From the NCBI RefSeq assembly GCF_001441165.1, contig NZ_CP013126.1, positions 1,889,551 through 1,953,550 of the forward strand: a stretch of DNA of 64,000 nucleotides. The letters run 5' to 3'. This stretch comes from Acidipropionibacterium acidipropionici (GTDB lineage Bacteria > Actinomycetota > Actinomycetes > Propionibacteriales > Propionibacteriaceae). Under the pieces are notes generated by a model that had not been told where the DNA came from, made no database searches, and saw only the letters and a list, made by a program, of their open reading frames with translations. The stretch's first letter is position 1. Each line of letters begins with the position of its first letter. The position numbers and the translations under genes are program-made. This document shows, piece by piece, positions 8,492 to 17,048 of this stretch.

Positions 8492-8711
8492 CCTGAGCCG
8501 ACTCCCACCAGGTGGTCTCCTGTCGGTACGAAGCAAGGTCGTCGGCCGGTGTCGCGTCGATCTCGGCCCTCAGCCGCTCGAACCGCTTCTGCTTGTCGGC
8601 CAGCGAGGCGAGGTACCGGAGATGTTCACCCAGGGTGCGGTGTTCTGCGGTGGCCTGCTCCTTGAGCAGGTCCCGGACCTCGGGACTGACCTTGATCGTG
8701 GTGAGTGTCAT
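8484..8711 (-). CDS. Ribbon-helix-helix-type antitoxin of the MazF-like toxin
   Basis: A 75-residue protein starting MTLTTIKVSPEVRDLLKEQA, a ribbon-helix-helix-like N-terminus that should bind its own operator. It is followed by a charged helix and a C-terminal tail (TTWWESAQDA) likely to embrace the toxin. The ATG at 8711 follows a -10 hexamer TATGCT by 6 nt, so it is leaderless. The same frame is open further upstream through a DUF4291 fragment, but that part belongs to a different, truncated gene. Confidence 0.85.
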   Translation of the reverse strand: MTLTTIKVSPEVRDLLKEQATAEHRTLGEHLRYLASLADKQKRFERLRAEIDATPADDLASYRQETTWWESAQDA

Positions 8712-8737
8712 ACCATTAGCATACCTATGGTCATACT
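8709..8737 (-). promoter_or_regulatory. Toxin-antitoxin promoter and operator repeats
   Basis: On the minus strand, -10 TATGCT (8723-8718) lies 6 nt before the antitoxin ATG. On the plus strand, three CATAC[C/T] direct repeats at 8709-8714, 8720-8725 and 8732-8737 are spaced 11-12 bp apart and cover the promoter. This is a plausible autoregulatory site for the antitoxin. Confidence 0.55.
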
Positions 8738-8954
8738 CCTTGTGGGCCGTGGTGGCCCGCCCTGATCGGTACATCATCCACAGGAAGGACGGCTTGATCC
8801 AGGACATCCTGTCGGTCTTGAACGGGGCCACGAATGTCTGGGCCTCCACGGCAGGACCAGCGATCGATGACGAATAGGTCTGGTACACCGTGACTGTCTC
8901 GTCATCGAAGAGAGCCCGAACCTGCCGGTACGGCCGGGGTCTTGCCAGATCCAT
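8712..8954 (-). pseudogene. DUF4291 protein, N-terminal fragment
   Basis: From the ATG at 8954 the frame encodes the conserved N-terminus of DUF4291 proteins (TVYQTYSSSIAGPAV, then RMSWIKPSFLWMMYRSG). The family is about 190-200 residues; homology stops after about 75. The frame then runs without a stop into the antitoxin ATG at 8711, so an in-frame fused product is possible. The likely history is replacement of the 3' two-thirds by the toxin-antitoxin module. The function of DUF4291 is not established. Confidence 0.75.
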
Positions 8955-8989
8955 GACGCCGACCCTATCGGGGCGGGTGGCCCGTCGGA

Positions 8990-9178
8990 TCAGCGCCCGA
9001 AGAGTCGCGTGAAGGGATTCGACGGCCTGGCCTCGCGCGCCGCCCGGATCTCGGCCTCGGTGTGCTTCCCGCCGCACCACTGCGAGGCGGGAACGCCTGC
9101 CTTCACCTGGTCGATGTGCTGGCCGCATCCGGCCCAGGTGGTCTTTCCGCAGACCTTGCAGGTGACTGCTCGACACAT
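8990..9178 (-). CDS. Zinc-knuckle microprotein (62 aa), paralogue of 1504-1653
   Basis: A 62-residue protein beginning MCRAVTCKVCGKTTWAGCG, with the same Cys2, Cys7, Cys10, Cys18, His21 and Cys35 as the paralogue next to dtd, and an extra basic C-terminal helix ending FTRLFGR. AGGAG precedes the ATG. It is divergent from the CoA-disulfide reductase gene; the 114-bp gap holds a CstR-like operator that could affect both. Function unknown. Confidence 0.8.
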   Translation of the reverse strand: MCRAVTCKVCGKTTWAGCGQHIDQVKAGVPASQWCGGKHTEAEIRAAREARPSNPFTRLFGR

Positions 9179-9265
9179 GGTGGTTCTCCTCGTGTTCGTG
9201 ATGGTGTCGCTCTTCCCGGTTCTCGCCGTGCTCCCGGCCTGAAGCCCGGTCGCGCTCGACATAAT

Positions 9266-9281
9266 ATACCCAGGGGGGTAT
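9266..9281. promoter_or_regulatory. CstR/CsoR-family operator upstream of the CoADR-rhodanese gene
   Basis: ATACCC-AGGG-GGGTAT: perfect 6-bp arms with a G/C-rich centre, the classic operator of CsoR/CstR repressors. It ends 11 nt before the ATG at 9293 and overlaps a TAATAT -10-like element at 9262-9267. A near copy lies before the cstR-like gene at 11398-11413. Confidence 0.85.
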
Positions 9282-9292
9282 CGTTTCGCATC

Positions 9293-10915
9293 ATGAGGAT
9301 CGTCATCATCGGCGGAGTCGCCGCCGGCATGTCCGCCGCCACCCGTCTGCGCCGTCTCCAGGAGGACGCCGAGATCATCGTCGTCGAGCGCGGCGAGCAC
9401 GTCTCCGTCGCCAACTGCGGGCTGCCCTATCACCTGGGAGGAGTCATCGAGAACCGCTCGGCGCTCCTGCTCCAGACTCCGGAGTCCCTCGCCGCCAGAT
9501 TCCGCATCGACGTGCGCGTCCGCACCGAGGCCCTGGCTATCCACACCGCCGAGCGCGCGGTCGAGCTGCGCCTGCCCGACGGCACGGTCGAGTCCCTGGG
9601 ATACGACGAACTGGTCCTCACCCCCGGTGCCGCACCCGTCCGCCCGCCCATCCCCGGCATCGAGCACGCCCTGACGCTGCGCGACGTCACCGATCTCGAC
9701 CGGCTCATCGGTGCCGCGGAGGCCACAGAGGAGGCCGTGGTCATCGGGGCCGGGTTCATCGGCGTCGAGGTGGCCGAGAATCTCGTCGCCCGCGGCATCG
9801 CCGTCCACCTCGTCGAGGCCGCCGGGCACGTCATCGCGCCCCTGGACCCCGAGATGGCCGAGCCCGTTCACGCCCGCCTGCGTTCCCACGGCGTCGACCT
9901 GAGACTGCACTCGCGCGTGGTCGGGATCGACTCCGACGGCGTCACCCTCGATTCGGGGGAGAGGCTGCCCGGCGCCCTCGTGCTCGCAGCCATCGGGGTG
10001 CGTCCCGAGTCGCGGCTGGCCGCCGAGGCGGGCCTGGAGGTCACCGCCTCCGGCGCCATCGCCGTCGGCGGCCACTGGGCCACCACCGACCCGCACATCC
10101 ACGCCGCGGGCGACGCCGTCGCCAAGATCGACGCCATCAGCGGCGACGACGTCCTCGTGCCCCTGGCCAACACCGCCAACCGCGACGGACGGCTGCTCGC
10201 CGACGTCATCTCCGGGCGCCCCGGGGCCGCCCGTCCGACCCTCGGCAGTGCCATCGTCGGGGCCTTCGGGCTCCAGATCGCGGTCACCGGCTGGAGCGAG
10301 ACGCGGCTGCGGGCCGCAGGACGACCCGTGCGCGTCATCCACACCCATCCCGTCAACCACGCCGGCTACTATCCCGGTGCCACCGGGATGCGCCTCAAAC
10401 TCCTGGTCGATCCCGACACCGATCTCATCCTCGGTGCCCAGGCCGTCGCCGAACAGGGCGCCGACAAGCGGATCGACGTCATCGCCACGGCCATGGCGGG
10501 AGGCCTGACGGCTTCAAGGCTCGCCGATCTCGAGCTGTGCTACGCGCCCCAGTTCGGCTCGGCCAAGGATCCGGTGAACTTTCTCGGCTGGGCCGATCGC
10601 AACATCGCCGACGGCCTGGTCGAGACCCTCCAGTGGCATGAACTCCATCAGGCGATGGCCGACGGGGCCCGGCTGGTCGACGTGCGGACCCCCGCCGAGC
10701 ACGAAGCCGCTGCGATCCCCGGATCGGTCCTGATCCCTCTGGATGAGCTGCGCGAGCGCCTCGACGATCTGCCCGAGGGCGATCTGATCGTCCACTGCGC
10801 CGCCGGGCTGCGCAGCTACATCGCGGCACGCATTCTAACCCAGCACGGCAGGCGGGCGTGGAGCCTGGACGGCGGATTCGCCACCTGGGCCGACGGAAGA
10901 GCGACGGCGCAGTAG
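9293..10915 (+). CDS. CoA-disulfide reductase fused to rhodanese (CoADR-RHD)
   Basis: A 540-residue flavoenzyme. The FAD-binding N-terminus is VIIGGVAAGMSAA. The single active-site Cys lies in NCGLPYHLGG near residue 43, a second nucleotide-binding GAGFIGVEVAENL follows, and the reductase dimerisation domain runs to about 440. A rhodanese domain at the end carries the sulfur-accepting Cys in VHCAAGLRSY. Such fusions reduce CoA persulfide or polysulfide with NAD(P)H and handle sulfane sulfur. The operator in front and the CstR-type repressor gene downstream (convergent) indicate induction by persulfides. The start at ATG 9293 gives the correct Rossmann N-terminus. Confidence 0.93.
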   Translation: MRIVIIGGVAAGMSAATRLRRLQEDAEIIVVERGEHVSVANCGLPYHLGGVIENRSALLLQTPESLAARFRIDVRVRTEALAIHTAERAVELRLPDGTVESLGYDELVLTPGAAPVRPPIPGIEHALTLRDVTDLDRLIGAAEATEEAVVIGAGFIGVEVAENLVARGIAVHLVEAAGHVIAPLDPEMAEPVHARLRSHGVDLRLHSRVVGIDSDGVTLDSGERLPGALVLAAIGVRPESRLAAEAGLEVTASGAIAVGGHWATTDPHIHAAGDAVAKIDAISGDDVLVPLANTANRDGRLLADVISGRPGAARPTLGSAIVGAFGLQIAVTGWSETRLRAAGRPVRVIHTHPVNHAGYYPGATGMRLKLLVDPDTDLILGAQAVAEQGADKRIDVIATAMAGGLTASRLADLELCYAPQFGSAKDPVNFLGWADRNIADGLVETLQWHELHQAMADGARLVDVRTPAEHEAAAIPGSVLIPLDELRERLDDLPEGDLIVHCAAGLRSYIAARILTQHGRRAWSLDGGFATWADGRATAQ

Positions 10916-10958
10916 CCGTCGGCCGCAGCGGACGGAGCGGCATCCGAACTCAGGAGGC

Positions 10959-11024
10959 GAGAATCCCGGTCAACGGGGGTTCGGGTCGGCACAGCGGCAA
11001 GAACCCTCGTTGAGCGGGAGATCC
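10959..11024. repeat. Palindromic intergenic repeat, copy A (degenerate)
   Basis: About 23-bp imperfect inverted arms (left GAGAATCCCGGTCAACGGGG, right ending GTTGAGCGGGAGATCC) around a 20-bp loop. It lies between the convergent CoADR and cstR-like genes. It is the most diverged of four copies (others at 35962, 40031 and 41222). Confidence 0.8.
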
Positions 11025-11049
11025 GTTTCCGTGCGGTCCCCGGAGACGC

Positions 11050-11313
11050 TCACGCCAAGGACAGGAAGAGCTTCTCCAGCCCGGCGAGGTCCTCCTCGCA
11101 GTCCTCCCCGCCGCTGGCGAGACAACTGCGGACGCCGGTGGATACCAGGGTGAAACCGGCACGGTCGACAGCCTTGCCGATCGCCGCGAGCTGGGTGACG
11201 ATGTCGCGGCACTCGCGGCCGTCCTCGATCATCGCGATCACCCCGCCGATCTGGCCCTGGGCGCGGCGCAGCCGGGTGATGACGGGCTTGAGCTCCTCCG
11301 GATCGAGTTTCAC
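11050..11313 (-). CDS. cstR: CstR-like persulfide-sensing repressor (CsoR/DUF156 family)
   Basis: An 87-residue all-helical repressor with the family start RLRRAQGQIGGVIAMIEDG. It has Cys35 and Cys64, the pair that in CstR forms di- or tetrasulfide bridges. The copper-site His of CsoR (four residues before the second Cys) is Gly60 here, so copper sensing is unlikely and the CstR branch fits. A third Cys72 lies in a C-terminal acidic stretch. GTG 11313 is chosen because GAGGAG lies 7 nt upstream. It likely represses itself and the CoADR-rhodanese gene through matching operators. Confidence 0.88.
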   Translation of the reverse strand: MKLDPEELKPVITRLRRAQGQIGGVIAMIEDGRECRDIVTQLAAIGKAVDRAGFTLVSTGVRSCLASGGEDCEEDLAGLEKLFLSLA

Positions 11314-11397
11314 GGGTCTCTCCTCGCGGTGACTGGGCATGATGACGCGGATCGAAGCATCCGGGTGAGACGCGGACCCGTCCGATTCCCGCCGATG

Positions 11398-11413
11398 ATA
11401 CCCCTGGGGGTTC
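11398..11413. promoter_or_regulatory. CstR-like operator upstream of its own gene
   Basis: ATACCC-CTGG-GGGTTC, 85 bp upstream of the GTG at 11313. Same core as the site at 9266-9281, with two mismatches in one arm. It suggests autoregulation. Confidence 0.75.
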
Positions 11414-11479
11414 CGATCCTGATTCAGCCAGGAGCAAGGATCACCGCGGGCCGTCACCACCACGGGCTGTCCGGGGCCC

Positions 11480-11485
11480 TAGGGT
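11480..11485 (+). promoter_or_regulatory. -10 TAGGGT, leaderless type
   Basis: TAGGGT lies 6 nt before the ATG of the DUF3151 gene at 11492. Confidence 0.6.
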
Positions 11486-11491
11486 TGAGCC

Positions 11492-12193
11492 ATGGCAGAA
11501 GACCAGATGCATCCCGATCTGCTGGCCGATACGGAGCCGGCGACGCGGCTGCCCCATGACCCGGCGATCGCTGAACTGGCCGATCACGGCCGCCAGGACT
11601 TCCTCTCAGTGGTGCGCGACTATCCGGCCTCCAGCCTGTGCTGGGCCCTGTTGGCCGAGGGGTCGCTGATGGCCGGCACCGAGGCCGCCGACATCGCCGG
11701 CTACGCATATGCCCGCACCGGATACCACCGTGGCCTGGACGCCCTGCGCCGCGAGGGCTGGAAGGGGCAGGGGCCGATCCCCTGGGAGCACCTCGCCAAC
11801 CAGGGCTTCCTGCGCAGCCTGTGGGCACTGTCGGTGGCCGCCGATCGGATCGGTGAGCAGGACGAGGCGGCGCGCTGCGAACAGTTCCTGCGCGATTCCA
11901 GCGAGTCCGGCTGGCAGGCACTGCACACCACACTCATTCCGACCGACGTCGCCTCTCCAGATGATCCTGCCGAGGAGCCCGGACCCGACGCCGAGGCGGC
12001 GCCCTCCGAGGACGTGCCCGAACCGGCGTCTGGCCCCGAGGACACCGAAAACCCCTCCGACGAGGCCGAAAACGACTCCGCGGATGCCGATCCGCGAGAG
12101 GATGGGGGTAACTCCCCGGAGTCGCCCGACGACGAGCGGCCCGCCGAGGAGGAGCAGGACAGGCAAGCAGAAGCAGCACAGCCGCAGGGTTGA
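11492..12193 (+). CDS. DUF3151 family protein with long acidic tail
   Basis: A 233-residue protein. Residues about 1-148 match the actinobacterial DUF3151 family (YARTGYHRGLDALRREGWKG, PWEHLANQGFLR, GEQDEAARCEQFL), which has TPR-like helical character and no known function. The remaining about 85 residues are a Pro/Glu/Asp-rich disordered tail, longer than the usual family end. In many actinobacteria this gene sits beside purA, as here, with one GNAT gene between. The ATG at 11492 follows a -10 hexamer directly. Confidence 0.85.
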   Translation: MAEDQMHPDLLADTEPATRLPHDPAIAELADHGRQDFLSVVRDYPASSLCWALLAEGSLMAGTEAADIAGYAYARTGYHRGLDALRREGWKGQGPIPWEHLANQGFLRSLWALSVAADRIGEQDEAARCEQFLRDSSESGWQALHTTLIPTDVASPDDPAEEPGPDAEAAPSEDVPEPASGPEDTENPSDEAENDSADADPREDGGNSPESPDDERPAEEEQDRQAEAAQPQG

Positions 12194-12253
12194 CGAGACA
12201 GGACGGGCGCCGGGGTTCCTCGCGCAGCCGTCCTGACGGACGCAGGAGGAGTG

Positions 12254-13120
12254 ATGGTCGAGCACATCCAGTTCCGGGACTTCCAGCCCTCAGACGCCAA
12301 GGTGATCACTTTCGGTGAGCCGGGGGAGTTGCTCAGCCGGGTGGGCGCACCCGGCGCCGTCAGCCGGGTGGCCACCTGGCAGGGGCGGATCGTCGGCTAC
12401 GCCGCCTCATGGCTGGCCGTGGTGCACCGCTCCCGGCGCTTCATCGACGTCGTCGTCGCCCCGGACTCCCGGGGGCACCGCATCGGTACCCGGCTCGTCG
12501 AGGAGATCCGGGCCCGCTCCCACCGGCCGCTGGCCACCAAGGCCGTCGAGGGATCCGACGCCGAGGCCTTCATCCTCAGTCTCGGAGGAAAGGCCTACGC
12601 CACCTGCCCTCCGCTGGAGCTGCCGCGCCGCCTGTTCGGGAGGACGCGAGAGATGCTCGGCGGCCATGACGACGTCATCTCCGCCGCCACCCTGTCGCCG
12701 GGAGAACCCGAGCATCTGTGGAGCCGGTACTACGAGTGGGTCCACGAGCAGTGGTCGCCGGTCGACGACACCGAGGAGGCCCGGGCCGCGGTGCGCTCGG
12801 AGGCTGCCGAACTCGATCTGGAGCACACCAGCGTCGCGCTGGTCGACGGCCAACCCGCCGCGGTGGCCTTCGTATTCGACGACGAGGGAGCCCCGACGGT
12901 CTGCGCTGAGACGGTGGCCCGCGACACCCCCGACGGGGATGAGGCCCTGGCCAGGGTGATCAGCGACGTCGTCTCCGCGGCGTGGCGGCGTGGAGTGCGA
13001 CGGCTGGCCTTCGACGGCCATCAGGAGGATCCCCACTTCGGGCCGCTGGCGGCGAAACTACCCCTGGAAGGCGCCCGGCTATTCCTGCTCGAGCTGCCTC
13101 TCAATGCTGAGGGCCTCTGA
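12254..13120 (+). CDS. GNAT-family N-acetyltransferase
   Basis: A 288-residue protein. Residues about 30-110 form a GNAT domain with the acetyl-CoA pyrophosphate loop SRGHRIGTRLVEEI. The C-terminal half looks like a second, degenerate GNAT repeat (VALVDGQPAAVAFVF, RGVRRLAFDG). The acceptor substrate is unknown. AGGAGG precedes the start; a GTG at 12251 adjoins the chosen ATG. It lies between DUF3151 and purA on the same strand. Confidence 0.75.
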   Translation: MVEHIQFRDFQPSDAKVITFGEPGELLSRVGAPGAVSRVATWQGRIVGYAASWLAVVHRSRRFIDVVVAPDSRGHRIGTRLVEEIRARSHRPLATKAVEGSDAEAFILSLGGKAYATCPPLELPRRLFGRTREMLGGHDDVISAATLSPGEPEHLWSRYYEWVHEQWSPVDDTEEARAAVRSEAAELDLEHTSVALVDGQPAAVAFVFDDEGAPTVCAETVARDTPDGDEALARVISDVVSAAWRRGVRRLAFDGHQEDPHFGPLAAKLPLEGARLFLLELPLNAEGL

Positions 13121-13232
13121 GACCCGCAGGGCCGTCCTCATCTTCGATCGCGACGTCCAACGGTTCGGGGTCGATGTCGTGGTCCCCGGCTCCGACAGGT
13201 AGACGACGTCCGTCCGCACCCGCCGATCCCGT

Positions 13233-14611
<1,379 letters not shown>

Positions 14612-14668
14612 CACGAGGAAGGGCGACTCCTCAATGGAGCTGTGTGTTCGCTTTGCGAAAGCGGCTCT

Positions 14669-14700
14669 TGCTCTGGCCCTCCTGCAGGAGGGCCAGAGCA
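14669..14700 (+). terminator. Perfect 32-bp palindrome downstream of purA
   Basis: TGCTCTGGCCCTCCTG followed at once by its exact reverse complement, 57 bp after the purA stop. In RNA it would fold with a short loop and may end or protect the purA message. There is no T-run, so intrinsic termination is uncertain. A smaller hairpin, CGCTTT-GCG-AAAGCG, lies about 20 bp upstream. Confidence 0.55.
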
Positions 14701-14812
14701 GGTGTACGAGGCGAGAAGCTGCCTCACGATTCACGGTCGGGAGCGTCTCCGTGTCCGTGTGCTGTCGCCTGCGAAACGTTGCCCTCAGCGGCAGCTGACA
14801 TGCCAATCCGCG

Positions 14813-15205
14813 TCACCGATCGGCTACCACGATGTCGGTTTGTGGGAAGTCGTCGCCCTTGAAGAGAAGTGACTCTCCCTGAGTAATTGCGGCGGCATAT
14901 GAGAACAAGTCGCCGAGGTTCAGCGCAGCAGGGTGACGCCCCTTCCCGAAACGGCTCCATGCCTGAGCTGCTGTGATCGCCTGGGTCTCGTCACACGGCA
15001 GGACTTCCGTGTCGAGGTCGGCCAGTAGCGCGTGAAGATCGGCCACCGCCTCGGATCCAGCGCGTGCCTCGAGAACGACAGAAGCCTCAACCAGGCTGGC
15101 GGCGCTCAATGCCAGGCGGTCGGCGCCGATCATGACGTCAAGCAGGTGCTCGGCGTCGGGCTCTCCTGTGAGTACGGCCACCAGGGCAGACGTGTCGACG
15201 ATCAT
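14813..15205 (-). CDS. vapC: VapC-type PIN-domain ribonuclease toxin
   Basis: A 130-residue PIN-domain protein beginning MIVDTSALVAVL. The metal-binding acidic residues are visible: Asp4, Glu in LVEASVVLEA, and Asp in NLGDLFSYAAA followed by LLFKGDDF. VapC toxins cut tRNA or rRNA at single sites. The start overlaps the vapB stop by ATGA. Residue pattern and length match the large actinobacterial VapC group. Confidence 0.92.
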   Translation of the reverse strand: MIVDTSALVAVLTGEPDAEHLLDVMIGADRLALSAASLVEASVVLEARAGSEAVADLHALLADLDTEVLPCDETQAITAAQAWSRFGKGRHPAALNLGDLFSYAAAITQGESLLFKGDDFPQTDIVVADR

Positions 15206-15453
15206 CGTGGCAGGCCGTTCTCGTCATAGCCGATGATCTCGTCGGCGTCGCGATCATCGAGCACGGCCCTGGCTCGCGCGCGTTCGATGTAGTGATGCAG
15301 ATCGGGCCGGGAGGAGACCCGGTGCTGACGGCGCACTCGTGTCAAGCGTTCAGCCAGGGCGGCGTGCAGCGCAGAGGTGAGGGTCTCGCCGGTCTCCTCT
15401 GCAAGTTCACGGGCCAGCCGGTCGGTGTCCGGGTCCTTGATGTTGAGCGCCAT
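15202..15453 (-). CDS. vapB: VapB-type antitoxin (Psk-like transcription factor)
   Basis: An 83-residue protein beginning MALNIKDPDTDRLARELAEE, the usual N-terminus of the Rv0623-like VapB group, followed by a helix that would occupy the toxin groove. The ATG at 15453 follows a minus-strand -10 by 6 nt. It lies upstream of and overlaps vapC. Confidence 0.9.
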   Translation of the reverse strand: MALNIKDPDTDRLARELAEETGETLTSALHAALAERLTRVRRQHRVSSRPDLHHYIERARARAVLDDRDADEIIGYDENGLPR

Positions 15454-15459
15454 GGGCCA

Positions 15460-15465
15460 ATGATA
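15460..15465 (-). promoter_or_regulatory. -10 TATCAT of vapBC, leaderless type
   Basis: On the minus strand TATCAT ends 6 nt before the vapB ATG. Confidence 0.6.
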
Positions 15466-15645
15466 GCCGCCCATCATCCCATCGAGGAAGAAAGCGAGAC
15501 ATCCAGGAAGAAACCGTGGACGGGCGTGTTGGTGACACGTTCTGGTCCCCGATCTGGCGTTCCCGATGTGGCGTCCAACGGCGCCGGGCCATCTTTCGGG
15601 GTGCTGATGCCGCTGGAGGGCACATGGGGGATTCGGGTCCTCTAC

Positions 15646-15651
15646 TACAGT
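15646..15651 (+). promoter_or_regulatory. -10 TACAGT of purD, leaderless type
   Basis: TACAGT ends 7 nt before the GTG at 15659, which decides the purD start over the GTG at 15650 and the ATG at 15668. Confidence 0.6.
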
Positions 15652-15658
15652 GGCGCCC

Positions 15659-16987
15659 GTGACCGAGATGACAGTCCTCATCCTGGGCTCGGGGGGTCGC
15701 GAGCACGCGATCGCCCTGGCCGTCTCCAATGATCCGCAGGTCGGTGCGGTCCATGTGGCCCCGGGGAATCCCGGAACGGCCTCATTCGCCGTCAACCACC
15801 CCGTCGACGCCTCCGACGCCGACGCAGTGGTGGCCCTGGCCCGTGAGATCTCCGCCGACCTGGTCGTCGTCGGCCCCGAGGCCCCGCTGGTCGCCGGGGT
15901 GGCCGACGCCGTGCGGGCGGCCGGCATCGACTGCTTCGGTCCGAGCCGAGAGGCGGCCCGCCTGGAGGGCTCCAAGGCCTTCGCCAAGGAGATCATGACG
16001 GCCGCCGGGGTGCCGACCGCCGAGGCCGTGGCCTGCAGCAGCGTCGAAGAGGCCGAGGCCGCACTGGACCGGTTCGGCGCCCCCCACGTCGTCAAGGACG
16101 ACGGGCTGGCCGCCGGCAAGGGAGTCGTGGTCACCTCGGACCGGGCCGAGGCCCTGGCCCACGCCCGGCACTGCATCGAGTCCGGGCATCCGATCGTCAT
16201 CGAGGACTACCTCAAGGGACCGGAGGTGAGCCTCTTCGCGATCTGCGACGGCACCCGCGCCCTCCCACTCCAGCCCGCCCAGGACTTCAAACGGGTCGGC
16301 GACGGCGGCACCGGCCCCAACACCGGCGGCATGGGCGCCTACACGCCGCTGCCGTGGGCCCCCGCCGATCTGGTCGAGACGGTCACGACGTCGATCATCA
16401 CCCCCACTCTCACCGAGATGAATCGCCGCGGCACCCCCTTCCAGGGGCTGCTCTACGTGGGGCTGTCGCTCACCTCCCAGGGCCCCCGCGTCGTCGAGTT
16501 CAACGTCCGCTTCGGCGACCCGGAGACCCAGCCCCTGCTGTCGATGATCGAGTCCCCGCTGGCCCAGGTGATGCGCGCCGCCGCCAAGGGCGATCTCAGC
16601 GCCTTCGACGACGGCCTGGAGTTCCGCCGCGGATTCGCCGTCGGCGTCGTGCTGGCCTCCGAGGGATACCCCGGAGAGGTCACCACCGGGCGCGAGATCC
16701 AGGGGGCCCTGGCCTCCGACGGCGGCTCGGACCCTGACATCATCCAGGCCGGTACGGCCCTGGACGGGGACCGGCTCGTCTCGGCGGGCGGCCGCGTGCT
16801 GGTGGCCCTGGGCCACGGCGAGACCCTCACCGGGGCCCGCCAGGCCGCCTACGCCCGTATCGGGAGAATCACCCTCGAGGGAGGTTTCCACCGCGGGGAC
16901 ATCGCGCTGACCGCCGCCGAAGAGGAGGCCTTCACCGCCCTGTCGGAGCCGAAGGGCTCGCTCGGCGATCCCGGCGCCAATTCCTGA
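15659..16987 (+). CDS. purD: Phosphoribosylamine-glycine ligase (GARS)
   Basis: A 442-residue ATP-grasp enzyme for step 2 of purine synthesis, joining phosphoribosylamine and glycine. Motifs: LILGSGGREHAIA at the N-terminus, LVVVGPEAPLVAG, DGLAAGKGVVV (ATP loop), GPNTGGMGAYTP and EFNVRFGDPETQP. The leaderless GTG at 15659 is chosen; starting at ATG 15668 would lose three residues only. purB follows 61 bp downstream in the same direction. Confidence 0.95.
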   Translation: MTEMTVLILGSGGREHAIALAVSNDPQVGAVHVAPGNPGTASFAVNHPVDASDADAVVALAREISADLVVVGPEAPLVAGVADAVRAAGIDCFGPSREAARLEGSKAFAKEIMTAAGVPTAEAVACSSVEEAEAALDRFGAPHVVKDDGLAAGKGVVVTSDRAEALAHARHCIESGHPIVIEDYLKGPEVSLFAICDGTRALPLQPAQDFKRVGDGGTGPNTGGMGAYTPLPWAPADLVETVTTSIITPTLTEMNRRGTPFQGLLYVGLSLTSQGPRVVEFNVRFGDPETQPLLSMIESPLAQVMRAAAKGDLSAFDDGLEFRRGFAVGVVLASEGYPGEVTTGREIQGALASDGGSDPDIIQAGTALDGDRLVSAGGRVLVALGHGETLTGARQAAYARIGRITLEGGFHRGDIALTAAEEEAFTALSEPKGSLGDPGANS

Positions 16988-17048
16988 CGATCCCGAGCCA
17001 CACCCGCCCGACACACCTGCAGTCACACCGCATCATCTAGGAGCCCCC

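Noticed and set aside
9062-9292. N-terminal extension of the CoA-disulfide reductase
   Set aside because: The extension lies over the divergent microprotein and the operator and breaks the Rossmann N-terminus.
10959-11024. Simple bidirectional terminator between CoADR and cstR
   Set aside because: It may act as one, but it belongs to a dispersed repeat family also found in a divergent region.
12251-12253. GTG start for the GNAT gene
   Set aside because: The adjoining ATG at 12254 fits better; the difference is one residue.
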